From: JAVJUS01 sp040220455
GTDB lineage: Bacteria > Pseudomonadota > Alphaproteobacteria > DSM-16000 > Inquilinaceae
DNA length: 15,062 nt
Direction: 5' to 3'
NCBI GenBank assembly: GCA_040220455.1
Contig: JAVJUS010000056.1
Coordinates: forward strand, 1 to 15,062
The position numbers and the translations under genes are program-made. Below the pieces are notes generated by a model. It did no database searches, was not told where the DNA came from, and saw only the letters and a list, made by a program, of their open reading frames with translations. This document shows positions 7,247 to 14,579 of the stretch, piece by piece. The stretch's first letter is position 1, and each line of letters begins with the position of its first letter.

Positions 7247-9019
7247 ATGGATCAGGTTGCCGCCGAGCGCCCGACCGGCGTCCGCATGGCGCTGCTGACC
7301 GCGCGGTTCGAGGGCATCGCCCACAAGATGGCGAACACGCTGCACCGCACCGGGCGGTCGGGAATCCTGACCATCGCGCGGGACTTCTCCTGTGTCATCC
7401 TGACCGCCGACCACGAATTGCTGACCGCCTCGGACAGCCTGCCCATCCACGTCCTGCGCGGGCCGGAGATCATGTGCCGGACGATGGCCGAGAACCACCC
7501 GGTGCTGCGCCGGGGCGACGCCTTCCTGCACAACTCGCCCTATCACGGCTGCACTCACCCGGCCGACCACTCGATCCTGGTGCCGGTGATCGACGACGAC
7601 GGCGTCCACCGGTTCACCGTGCTGGCCAAGGGCCACCAAGCGGATTGCGGCAATTCCCTGCCGACGACCTACATGGGCGCGGCCAGGGACGTCTACGGCG
7701 AGGGTGCGCTGATCTTCCCGGCGACGAAGATCCAGAGCGACTACGAGCACGTCATGGACATCGTGCGGATGTGCCGGATGCGGATCCGCGTGCCCGACCA
7801 GTGGTGGGGCGACTACCTGGCCACGCTCGGCGCCGCCCGGGTCGGCGAGCGCGAGATCCTGGCGCTGGGCCGCGAGGTCGGCTGGGACGCGCTGGAGGCT
7901 CATGCCCGCGGCTGGTTCGACTACAGCGAGCAGCGCATGGCCGAGGCGATCCGCGCCATGCCCGCCGGCCGCGTCACGCGCAAGAGCCGCCACGACCCGT
8001 TCCCGGCGACGCCGGAGGAAGGGGTCGAGATCAAGGTCACGGTCGACGTGCGGCCCGAGGACGGAATGATCGAGGTCGACCTGCGAGACAACCCCGACTG
8101 CATGGAGAACGGGCTGAACCTGTCGGAGGGCTGCGCCCTTTCCGCGCCGATGGTCGGCATCTTCAACTCGATCGACCACACGGTGCCGAAGAACGAGGGC
8201 AGCTTCCGGCGCATCAAGGTCCATCTGCGCGACAACTGCGCGGTCGGCCGGCCGGCGCACCCGACCTCCTGCTCGGTGGCGACGACGAACCTCGCCGACC
8301 GGGTGGCCAACCCGGTCCAGTGCGCCATCGCCGAGCTCGCCGACGGCCTGGGCATGGCCGAGACGGGGGCCTGCATCCCGCCGTCCTCGGGCGTCGTCTC
8401 CGGCGTCCATGACGGCGAGCCCTTCGTCAACGAGGTCTATCTGGGCTGCACCGGCGGCGCCGGGACGCCGACCACCGACGGGTGGCTGACCATCATGCAT
8501 GTCGGCAACGCGGGCATGTGCTACCAGGATTCCATCGAGATCGACGAGCTGCGCCACCCGATCCTGGTCCATGCCCGCCGGCTGATGCCGGACACCGAGG
8601 GGGCGGGCCGGTTCCGCGGCGCGCCTGGCGCGTACTCGGAGTTCTCGCCGCTCGGCTGCGCGATGACGGTCGCCTATGTCAGCGACGGCAACCACAACCC
8701 GGCGCAGGGCACGCGAGGTGGGCTGTCGGGCGGCCCGTCCTCCCAGTTCCGCCGGCGCGCCGACGGCTCGCTCGAGCCGGTGCCGGGCTGCGCGGAGGTC
8801 CTGATCGGCCCGGACGAGGCCATGGTCTCGATCAGCTGCGGCGGCGGCGGCTACGGCCCGCCGGCCGAGCGCGATCCCGAGCGGGTAACCGCCGATGTCC
8901 GCGAGGGCCGGGTCGGCCGGGAGCGGGCGCGCGAGGTCTATCGCGTGGCGCTGACCGACACCCTCGATCTCGACAACGAAGCGACCGCCCTGCTACGAGC
9001 CCGGGCCGCTTCCTCCTGA
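7247..9019 (+). CDS. hyuB: Hydantoinase/oxoprolinase family subunit B (HyuB-like)
   Basis: A 590-residue partner of the HyuA-like protein, forming the hydrolytic half of the ATP-dependent amidase; the length is normal for separate HyuB subunits. ATG 7247 follows the hyuA stop by two bases and has GGAGGA at 7235-7240. The metal-site region is visible as NSPYHGCTHPADH (96-108), equivalent to the usual NDPYxGGTHLPD, so the polar and His/Asp ligands are kept but the motif is divergent. KGHQADCGNSLP (128-139) matches the second ligand cluster, usually HxxDxGG. EGALIFPATKI (152-162) and the C-terminal glycine-rich RGGLSGGPSSQF and SCGGGGYGPP blocks are typical of HyuB. It could serve a hydantoinase, an oxoprolinase-like or lactamase-like enzyme; carboxylase activity is less likely, since no third subunit is seen. 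Confidence 0.93.
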   Translation: MDQVAAERPTGVRMALLTARFEGIAHKMANTLHRTGRSGILTIARDFSCVILTADHELLTASDSLPIHVLRGPEIMCRTMAENHPVLRRGDAFLHNSPYHGCTHPADHSILVPVIDDDGVHRFTVLAKGHQADCGNSLPTTYMGAARDVYGEGALIFPATKIQSDYEHVMDIVRMCRMRIRVPDQWWGDYLATLGAARVGEREILALGREVGWDALEAHARGWFDYSEQRMAEAIRAMPAGRVTRKSRHDPFPATPEEGVEIKVTVDVRPEDGMIEVDLRDNPDCMENGLNLSEGCALSAPMVGIFNSIDHTVPKNEGSFRRIKVHLRDNCAVGRPAHPTSCSVATTNLADRVANPVQCAIAELADGLGMAETGACIPPSSGVVSGVHDGEPFVNEVYLGCTGGAGTPTTDGWLTIMHVGNAGMCYQDSIEIDELRHPILVHARRLMPDTEGAGRFRGAPGAYSEFSPLGCAMTVAYVSDGNHNPAQGTRGGLSGGPSSQFRRRADGSLEPVPGCAEVLIGPDEAMVSISCGGGGYGPPAERDPERVTADVREGRVGRERAREVYRVALTDTLDLDNEATALLRARAASS

Positions 9020-9035
9020 CCGGCACTGGCCCGAC

Positions 9036-9049
9036 CCGGCCGGGGCCGG
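9036..9049 (+). other. Short GC hairpin between hyuB and the regulator gene
   Basis: CCGGCC (9036-9041) and GGCCGG (9044-9049) form a perfect inverted repeat with a two-base centre (realistically a 5-bp stem with 4-base loop), inside the 47-base gap between hyuB and the lacI-type gene. It could reduce read-through so that less repressor than enzyme is made. Such short GC palindromes also arise by chance in DNA of this composition. Confidence 0.25.
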
Positions 9050-9066
9050 CCGCCCGGACGACCGCC

Positions 9067-10116
9067 ATGTCACCCGACGCCCCCGGGCCGACACGCACGA
9101 GGCTCCCCACGCTGCGCGACGTGGCCAAGCGCGCCGGCGTGTCGATGATGACCGTTTCCAACGTCATCAACGGCCGCACGGCCCGCGTCTCCGACGACAC
9201 GCGCGACCGCATCCTGGCGGCGATCGACGCGCTCGGCTACCGCCCGCAGCGGCGAGGACGCGGCCTGCGCATGCAGCGCGAATACGCCATCGGCCTGACC
9301 ATCGTTCGTCCCGACCGGCGCTTCCTCGACGACCCCTATCTGACCGAGGTCGCCGCGGGGATGAGCAACGGGCTGGCCGATGCCGGCTTCGGGCTGATGG
9401 TCAACGGCGCCACCGATCCCACCGCGCTCGGCCACCTCATCGCCCGGACCGCGGCCGTCGATGCCCTGGCCGTCATCGCCTCGGGCCCGCGCGACGAGCG
9501 GCGCGAGGTCTACCGGGTGCTCGAACAGCTCCACCACCCGATCGCCGTGATCCAGGACGACGAGCCGGAGCTGCCGGATTCCTGCTGCTTCATCCAGGAC
9601 GACGAGGGCGGGGCCCGGACGCTGACCCGCGGCCTGATCGAGGCCGGGGCGCGCCGCCTGCTGTTCGTCGCGCCCGACCGGGTGTGGCCGGCGATCGAGC
9701 GGCGCGAGGCCGGCGTCCGCGCGGCGGCCGAGGACTTGGCCCGGGTCGACTCGATCGCCTGCAACGAAGCGGACTTCCTCGGCTCCATCGCCGATATCGG
9801 CCAGGCGATCGATCGCGACGGCGTGCCCGACGCGATCGTCGGCGCCAACGACCAAATCGGCATCGCCGCCATCCGCGCGGCCGACGAGCGCGGCCTCGCC
9901 GTGCCCGGCGACGTCATGGTCACGGGCTTCAATGCCTTTCCCTTCCGCGAGTTCTCCGTGCCGCTGATCTCCAGCATGCGCTCGCCGGCCTACGCCATCG
10001 GCGAGGCGGTCGCCCACGGCCTGCTGGCCCGAGTCGACGGCACGGCCTTCGCCGAACGACGCCGCGTCCTGCCGGTCGAGCCGGCAATCGGCGCGACGGT
10101 GCGCCCGGCCGGCTGA
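9067..10116 (+). CDS. LacI-family transcriptional regulator
   Basis: A 349-residue DNA-binding regulator of usual LacI/GalR length. The N-terminal helix-turn-helix is at about 15-37 (TLRDVAKRAGV then SMMTVSNVINGR), followed by the hinge region (YRPQRRGRGL, 58-67) and a periplasmic-binding-protein-like effector domain to the C terminus. At the recognition-helix positions equal to LacI Tyr17, Gln18 and Arg22 it has Met27, Met28 and Asn32, so its operator should differ from lac. Two near-identical palindromes with a central CG lie in front of its own operon (3554-3569) and of the next operon (10191-10206), and are the likely targets. The start ATG 9067 lacks a clear ribosome binding site. As last gene of the operon it probably limits its own synthesis. 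Repressor rather than activator is inferred from operators overlapping promoters; the effector is unknown. Confidence 0.92.
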   Translation: MSPDAPGPTRTRLPTLRDVAKRAGVSMMTVSNVINGRTARVSDDTRDRILAAIDALGYRPQRRGRGLRMQREYAIGLTIVRPDRRFLDDPYLTEVAAGMSNGLADAGFGLMVNGATDPTALGHLIARTAAVDALAVIASGPRDERREVYRVLEQLHHPIAVIQDDEPELPDSCCFIQDDEGGARTLTRGLIEAGARRLLFVAPDRVWPAIERREAGVRAAAEDLARVDSIACNEADFLGSIADIGQAIDRDGVPDAIVGANDQIGIAAIRAADERGLAVPGDVMVTGFNAFPFREFSVPLISSMRSPAYAIGEAVAHGLLARVDGTAFAERRRVLPVEPAIGATVRPAG

Positions 10117-10159
10117 GACCGCGCGTCCGCGCCATTTCGACCGCACCACCGCCATCGGC

Positions 10160-10187
10160 TTGACAGCGCCGGGGCAGGGTTTATCCT
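10160..10187 (+). promoter_or_regulatory. Sigma70-type promoter for the transporter/amidohydrolase operon
   Basis: TTGACA (10160-10165) is a perfect -35 consensus, followed after 16 bases by TATCCT (10182-10187) as -10 (four of six matches). This predicts a transcript start near 10194, inside operator site 2, and an untranslated leader of about 85 bases before ATG 10279. It lies in a clear intergenic gap behind the regulator gene. Confidence 0.7.
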
Positions 10188-10190
10188 GGT

Positions 10191-10207
10191 GATGTTTAAC
10201 GATAAAC
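10191..10207. promoter_or_regulatory. LacI-family operator (site 2)
   Basis: GATGTTTAACGATAAA (10191-10206) is identical in 15 of 16 bases to site 1. The core GTTTAACGATAAAC (10194-10207) is a near-palindrome with central CG. It sits directly after the -10 element and covers the predicted transcript start, a classical place for a repressor. The adjacent upstream gene encodes the LacI-family protein, the probable ligand of this site. Confidence 0.8.
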
Positions 10208-10278
10208 CGACCCGACGCCCAACCGATCGGACGGCGCCATGGCACGAATGACACGCGGGTTCCAACGGCCTTCCGGTC

Positions 10279-11487
10279 ATGGCCGGCGCGGCCCCGACGG
10301 GCGCTGACGCCTTGCTCGGGCAGGCCCGGACACCCGAGGAGACCGCGGCCGAGCACGGCGCGGCGCCGCCGCCGGCGGCACCGGCCGCCGCGGCGGAGCG
10401 CATCCTGGTCATCGAGCGGGCCTTCCACGCCTACGGTCCGACCGTGGCGCTGCGCGACTGCTCGCTCTCGGTGCCGCGCGGGGAGTTCCTGACCCTGCTG
10501 GGGCCGAGCGGGTCGGGCAAGTCCACGTTGCTGCGCATCATCGCCGGGCTGGAGACGCCGGTCTCGGTCGACCGGCTGGAGCTGCACGGCCGCGACATCG
10601 CCCACCTGCCGCCCAATCTGCGCAACGTCTCGACCGTGTTCCAACACTACGCCCTGTTCCCGCATATGAGCGTGGGCGAGAACGTCGAATACGGGCTCAA
10701 GCTGCGCAAGGTGCCCAAGGCCGAGCGTCGGGCCGAGGCCGAGGCCGCGCTGGCCCTGGTCCGCCTGACCGACAAGTACGACCGGCGCATCCACCAGCTC
10801 TCCGGCGGCGAGCGCCAGCGCGTCGCGCTCGCCCGTTCGCTGGCCACAAAGCCGGACATCCTGCTGCTCGACGAGCCGCTGGGCGCGCTCGACGAGCGGC
10901 TGCGCCTGGACATGCAGGTCGAGCTGATCGACCTGCACCGCAAGACGGGCAGCACCTTCATCCTGGTCACCCACAGCCAGGAGGAGGCGATTACCATGAG
11001 CGACCGGATCGTGCTGATGCGCGACGGCGCGATCGAGCAGATCGCCGAGCCCAAGGAGCTGTTCGAGAGCCCGCGCACCGCCTTCGCCGCGCGCTTCATG
11101 GGCGTGGAGAACGTGCTGGAAGGCCGCCTCGAGGGGGTCGAGGACGGCCTCGCCACCGTGCGCATCGGCGACCACCGTCTGTTCGGCCGGCCGGTGGGCG
11201 ACCTCGCCGGCGCCGGGCCGGACACGCCGGTCTTCGCCGCCATCCGGGCCGAGCGCGTGCGCTTCGCCGACGCGGGTGCCGCCGAGCGCGGCGAGACCGT
11301 GCTGGCCGGCACGCCGGGCCCGGCGATCTACAAGGGCAAGTACCGCGACGTCCCCGTCGCCACGCCGGTCGGCGAGATCGTCGTGCGCCAATGGGACACC
11401 GAGCAGGACGCGCGCACCGGGACGGAGATCCGTTTCCGGGCCGAGACCTGCGTCGTCGGGGCGATTCAACAGGGCGAGGGCGGCTGA
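10279..11487 (+). CDS. ABC transporter ATP-binding protein, spermidine/putrescine (PotA) type
   Basis: A 402-residue ATPase for the importer encoded by the next three genes. Walker A GPSGSGKST at 75-83, Q-loop Gln 122 in TVFQHYALFPHM, signature LSGGERQR at 174-181, Walker B ILLLDEP at 194-200 and H-loop His 232 in VTHSQEEA are all present. A C-terminal TOBE-like domain (about 285-400), which often senses ligand in this group, completes the protein. About 35 Ala/Pro-rich residues precede the normal start of the fold. ATG 10279 is the first in-frame start after the stop at 10249-10251, and no good ribosome binding site precedes it. It is the first gene behind promoter and operator site 2. PotA-type ATPases serve polyamines, iron, 2-aminoethylphosphonate and other ligands, so the family does not fix the substrate. 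Confidence 0.93.
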   Translation: MAGAAPTGADALLGQARTPEETAAEHGAAPPPAAPAAAAERILVIERAFHAYGPTVALRDCSLSVPRGEFLTLLGPSGSGKSTLLRIIAGLETPVSVDRLELHGRDIAHLPPNLRNVSTVFQHYALFPHMSVGENVEYGLKLRKVPKAERRAEAEAALALVRLTDKYDRRIHQLSGGERQRVALARSLATKPDILLLDEPLGALDERLRLDMQVELIDLHRKTGSTFILVTHSQEEAITMSDRIVLMRDGAIEQIAEPKELFESPRTAFAARFMGVENVLEGRLEGVEDGLATVRIGDHRLFGRPVGDLAGAGPDTPVFAAIRAERVRFADAGAAERGETVLAGTPGPAIYKGKYRDVPVATPVGEIVVRQWDTEQDARTGTEIRFRAETCVVGAIQQGEGG

Positions 11488-11523
11488 ACCGGCCGCCGTC
11501 GCCGAAGAAGGGGGAGAAGGGAC

Positions 11524-12720
11524 ATGGCTGGGAAGATCATTCGCCGCGCCGGAACGCTGACCCGCCGGTCGTTCGGCAAGGGGCTGGCCGTGGCCGGCGC
11601 CGGGGCTGTCGTGACGCCGGCGATCCTGCGCGGCGGCCTGAAGCGGGCGCACGCCCAGGAAGGCACGATCCGGATGATGGGCGGGCCGACGGTCGCGCTC
11701 GAGGACTGGAGCCTGTTCGAGGAACAGACCGGCCTCAAGATGGAGTTCACGCCCTTCCACGTCGACGACGTGGGCGCGCTCTACAACGAGATCCTGGTCA
11801 ACGAGGCCGGCGAGCGCTTCGACCTGATCAACACGCTCGCGGGGGTTCAGAAGAACCTGGTCGAGCAGGGCATGGTCGCCGAGCTCGATACCTCGAAGCT
11901 CGAGAACTACGACGCGATCGCCGACACCATCAAGCGCAGCCCTGTGCTCTACGTCGGCGACGACAAGGACTGGAGCGTGCCGCTCTACTACAACTCCGAC
12001 AGCTTCGGCTATTTCCCGGAGAAGCTGGGCCTGCCGCGGCCGCCGGAGCCGCTGGACTGGGACCTGCTGCTCAACAGCGAGCAGACGCTGGGCCAGACGG
12101 CGCTCGACGGCGACAACATCGCGCTCATGATCGGCGGCATGTACCTCAAGAGCCGGGGCCTGGCGGAGATCGGCGACCCGGCGAACATGACCGCCTCGGA
12201 GGTCGAGACGGCCGCCGACTTCCTCATCGAGCGCAAGAACGCCGGCCAGTTCCGGGCGCTGTGGCGGACCTATGACGAGCAGGTCGCCAACTTCGTCAAC
12301 GGCGAGGTCCTGGTCCAGCGCTGCTGGGAGCCGGCGGTCAAGGAGGTCCAGGCCCAGGGGCTCGATGTCGAGTACGCCACCTGCAGCGACTTCCACATCA
12401 ACTGGATGCACTCGACCTTCATCCCGGTCCAGGCGGCCGAGCGCGACAACGTCGACAACATCTACCGCGCGCTCGACTGGTTCCTGGGCGGCGGATACGC
12501 GGCGGAACTCGCGGTGCTGCGCGGCTATGTCGGCTCGCGCATGGATCTGGCCCTCGACTACGCCCAGGAGAAGGGCTGGAGCGAGGAGGACATCGCCAAG
12601 ATCCAGGCCAATATCGAGAAGGTGGAGACCAAGTTCTCCAACCCGGACTACTGGATCGGCGGCGCCCCGGACGACCTGGCCGCTCACGACGCCCAGATGG
12701 CCCGGTTCCGCAACGCCTGA
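11524..12720 (+). CDS. Tat-exported periplasmic solute-binding protein, PotD/F-like ABC importer
   Basis: A 398-residue extracellular solute-binding protein that would capture the substrate in the periplasm and deliver it to the permeases encoded next. The N terminus is a twin-arginine signal peptide: TRRSFGKG with Arg 14 and Arg 15, a hydrophobic Ala/Gly/Val stretch (21-34) and a likely cleavage site after AHA (42-44), giving a mature protein starting QEGTIRMM. ATG 11524 has GGGGAG at 11511-11516. Its gene position, after a PotA-type ATPase and before two PotB/PotC-type permeases, and its length place it with the polyamine-type binding proteins. Tat export means it is folded before transport. 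The ligand is not readable; an amide, cyclic amide or amino-acid derivative would fit the neighbouring enzymes. Confidence 0.85.
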   Translation: MAGKIIRRAGTLTRRSFGKGLAVAGAGAVVTPAILRGGLKRAHAQEGTIRMMGGPTVALEDWSLFEEQTGLKMEFTPFHVDDVGALYNEILVNEAGERFDLINTLAGVQKNLVEQGMVAELDTSKLENYDAIADTIKRSPVLYVGDDKDWSVPLYYNSDSFGYFPEKLGLPRPPEPLDWDLLLNSEQTLGQTALDGDNIALMIGGMYLKSRGLAEIGDPANMTASEVETAADFLIERKNAGQFRALWRTYDEQVANFVNGEVLVQRCWEPAVKEVQAQGLDVEYATCSDFHINWMHSTFIPVQAAERDNVDNIYRALDWFLGGGYAAELAVLRGYVGSRMDLALDYAQEKGWSEEDIAKIQANIEKVETKFSNPDYWIGGAPDDLAAHDAQMARFRNA

Positions 12721-12739
12721 CGGCAACGCCCGACGCGCC

Positions 12740-12768
12740 GGCGACGGGGCCCTCGCGGCTCCCTCGCC
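12740..12768 (+). other. Intercistronic hairpin after the binding-protein gene
   Basis: Arms GGCGACGGGG (12740-12749) and CTCCCTCGCC (12759-12768) form a 10-bp stem with one C-C mismatch and one G-U pair around a 9-base loop. It lies in the 83-base gap between the binding-protein gene and the first permease gene. In many ABC importer operons such a structure protects the upstream mRNA and lowers downstream expression, giving excess binding protein; the same role is inferred here. Confidence 0.45.
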
Positions 12769-12803
12769 GAGCGCGCCGACCCGATTTTCGAGGACCGAGC
12801 TCC

Positions 12804-13748
12804 TTGTCCGTGGCGTCGACCTCCCTCGACTCCCCGGCGGCCGCCGCCGCGGCGCGACCGGGCGTGCGCCGCCGGCCGCTGCGTCCGTCGGTCGACCGGG
12901 CCGCGCTCGTCGTCCTGACGGCGCTGTGGGCGATCGGCGTGCTGCTGCCGATCCTCTCGCTGGTGGTGATCTCCGTTCTCCAGGGGCGCGGGCTCTCCTT
13001 CCTGTGGACGGTCTCGCTCCAGCCCTACGCCGACATCCTGGTCTCCTACCGGATCGAGCCGGTGCTGCGCACGCTGCGCATCGTCGTCGTCATCACGGCG
13101 CTGGAATTCGTGCTCGGCTTTCCCTTCGCGCTGTGGCTCGCCAAGGGGCTGCGCGAGGGCTGGACCAAGTCGATCCTGATCGTCCTGCTGATCGTCCCGT
13201 TCTTCCTGAGCCCGGCGGCGCGGACCATCGTCTGGCGGCCGATCCTGGGCCGGGAGGGGCTGGTCAACATCCTGCTGACCTCGACGAACCTGACGGCCGA
13301 GCCGCTGGACTGGCTGCTGTTCACGGAATTCGCGATCCATCTGGGCCTGATCGGCCCGTATTTCCCGTCGATGGTGCTGCCGATCTTCATCTCGGTCTCG
13401 CTGATCGACGACGAGCTGATCAAGGCGAGCCGGGACCTCGGCGCGACGCCGATGCAGACCCTGCGCACGGTCGTCCTGCCTCTCGCGATGCCGGGCATCG
13501 CCGCCGGGGTGGTCTTCACCGCCGTGCCGATGCTGGGCGACAACATCGCCTCGACGCTGCTGGGCGGCGGCCAGGTCTCCATGATCGCGGAGGGCTTCGA
13601 CGACCTGATCCGCGCGATGAACTACCCGGCCGCCGCGGCGCTCGGCACGACGCTGCTCGTCGCCTTCGCCTTCCTCGCCCTGTGCATCCGCTTCGTGCTC
13701 AAGCGCCTGGGCACCGGCTTCGACATCTTCGAGGGGATGAAGGGATGA
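12804..13748 (+). CDS. ABC transporter permease, PotB type
   Basis: A 314-residue inner-membrane permease, first half of the channel. It has an Ala/Pro- and Arg-rich cytoplasmic N terminus (1-31) and membrane segments near 34-58, 90-113, 122-140, 172-200, 226-245 and 278-298. The EAA-type ATPase-docking loop at 204-232 reads ELIKASRDLGATPMQTLRTV and continues to LPLAMPGI, a clear PotB/PotC-type motif. It starts with TTG 12804, supported by GAGGA at 12790-12794; GTG 12810 is an alternative. Its stop overlaps the start of the next permease by four bases (ATGA), so the two are translationally coupled and should be made in equal amounts. It belongs with the ATPase at 10279 and the binding protein at 11524. 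Confidence 0.92.
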   Translation: MSVASTSLDSPAAAAAARPGVRRRPLRPSVDRAALVVLTALWAIGVLLPILSLVVISVLQGRGLSFLWTVSLQPYADILVSYRIEPVLRTLRIVVVITALEFVLGFPFALWLAKGLREGWTKSILIVLLIVPFFLSPAARTIVWRPILGREGLVNILLTSTNLTAEPLDWLLFTEFAIHLGLIGPYFPSMVLPIFISVSLIDDELIKASRDLGATPMQTLRTVVLPLAMPGIAAGVVFTAVPMLGDNIASTLLGGGQVSMIAEGFDDLIRAMNYPAAAALGTTLLVAFAFLALCIRFVLKRLGTGFDIFEGMKG

Positions 13749-14563
13749 GGCGGCGGCCCCGGCACGACCCGGCCGGCATCTTCACCGGCCCGACCGCGGC
13801 GATCGCCGTGATCCTGGGGGCGGTGGCGCTCGTCCTGCTCTACGCGCCGATCGCCGGGCTCGCCGTCCTGTCCTTCAGCGCGCGGCCGCTGACGGGCATT
13901 CCCTGGCCGCTGACGCTCGACTGGTACACCGACCTGTTCACCGGGGAGGACGCCCGCTGGATCGGGCCGCTGGTCACCTCGATCGGGATCGGCCTGCTGG
14001 TCTCCTTCCTGGCGACCGCGGCGGCGCTCGCGATCGGGCGCGTGATGCCGCTGATCCGGCGGCGCGGCGGCCTGCTGGTCGCCTATCTCTCGGTGCTCGT
14101 CCTGCCGGGCATCCTGGTCGGCATCGCGGTGCTGTTCTTCTACCGCGGCCTGCTCGACTTCCGCACCGGGTTCTGGTCGGTGGTGCTGGTGCACTTCGTC
14201 TGGGCGCTGCCCTTCGCGCTGCTGTGCATCCTGATCGTCACTGTGCGCTTCGACCACCGCCTGCTGGAGGCGGCGACGGACCTGGGCGCCAACAAGATCC
14301 GCCAGTTCATCGACATCGAGCTGCCGCTGCTCAATCCCGGCATCACCGCCTCGGCCTTCTTCAGCTTCCTGCTGTCGTTCAACGAGCTGCCGCGCACGCT
14401 CTACACCCGCGGCGGCATCACGACGCTGCCCTATTACATCTGGACCGCCTCGGCGTCGCACAGCTCAGCGGTGTCGCTGATCTACGCCCTGTCGGCGATC
14501 ATCATGGTGGCGAGCTTCGTGATCGTGCTGATCGCCACCCGCGTGCTGATGCGCAGCCGGTGA
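13745..14563 (+). CDS. ABC transporter permease, PotC type
   Basis: A 272-residue inner-membrane permease, second half of the channel. ATG 13745 overlaps the previous stop and has GAGGGG at 13731-13736. After an Arg-rich N terminus come membrane segments near 18-45, 75-98, 109-133, 142-168, 200-213 and 243-267. The EAA-type loop is at 173-200 (LLEAATDLGANKIRQFIDIE then LPLLNPGI), and it is followed by SFNELPRTLY, the position of the SFDE-type motif in PotC proteins. Length and motifs are normal. With the three upstream genes it completes an ATPase, binding protein and two-permease importer. The next gene begins 16 bases downstream, so the amidohydrolase-like protein is probably made from the same transcript. 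Confidence 0.93.
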   Translation: MRRRPRHDPAGIFTGPTAAIAVILGAVALVLLYAPIAGLAVLSFSARPLTGIPWPLTLDWYTDLFTGEDARWIGPLVTSIGIGLLVSFLATAAALAIGRVMPLIRRRGGLLVAYLSVLVLPGILVGIAVLFFYRGLLDFRTGFWSVVLVHFVWALPFALLCILIVTVRFDHRLLEAATDLGANKIRQFIDIELPLLNPGITASAFFSFLLSFNELPRTLYTRGGITTLPYYIWTASASHSSAVSLIYALSAIIMVASFVIVLIATRVLMRSR

Positions 14564-14579
14564 CGGGGAGGGCGCCGCC

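Noticed and set aside
9070..12726. Very long open frame on the minus strand (1218 codons)
   Set aside because: It lies opposite the LacI gene, the ATPase and the binding-protein gene, all of which show clear family motifs. Long antisense frames are expected at this GC content with strong third-position G/C bias.
12272..13744. Upstream extension of the PotC-type permease in its frame
   Set aside because: It overlaps the binding-protein and PotB-type genes and reads as Ser/Arg/Pro-rich noise. The permease starts at ATG 13745 with a ribosome binding site and coupled stop.
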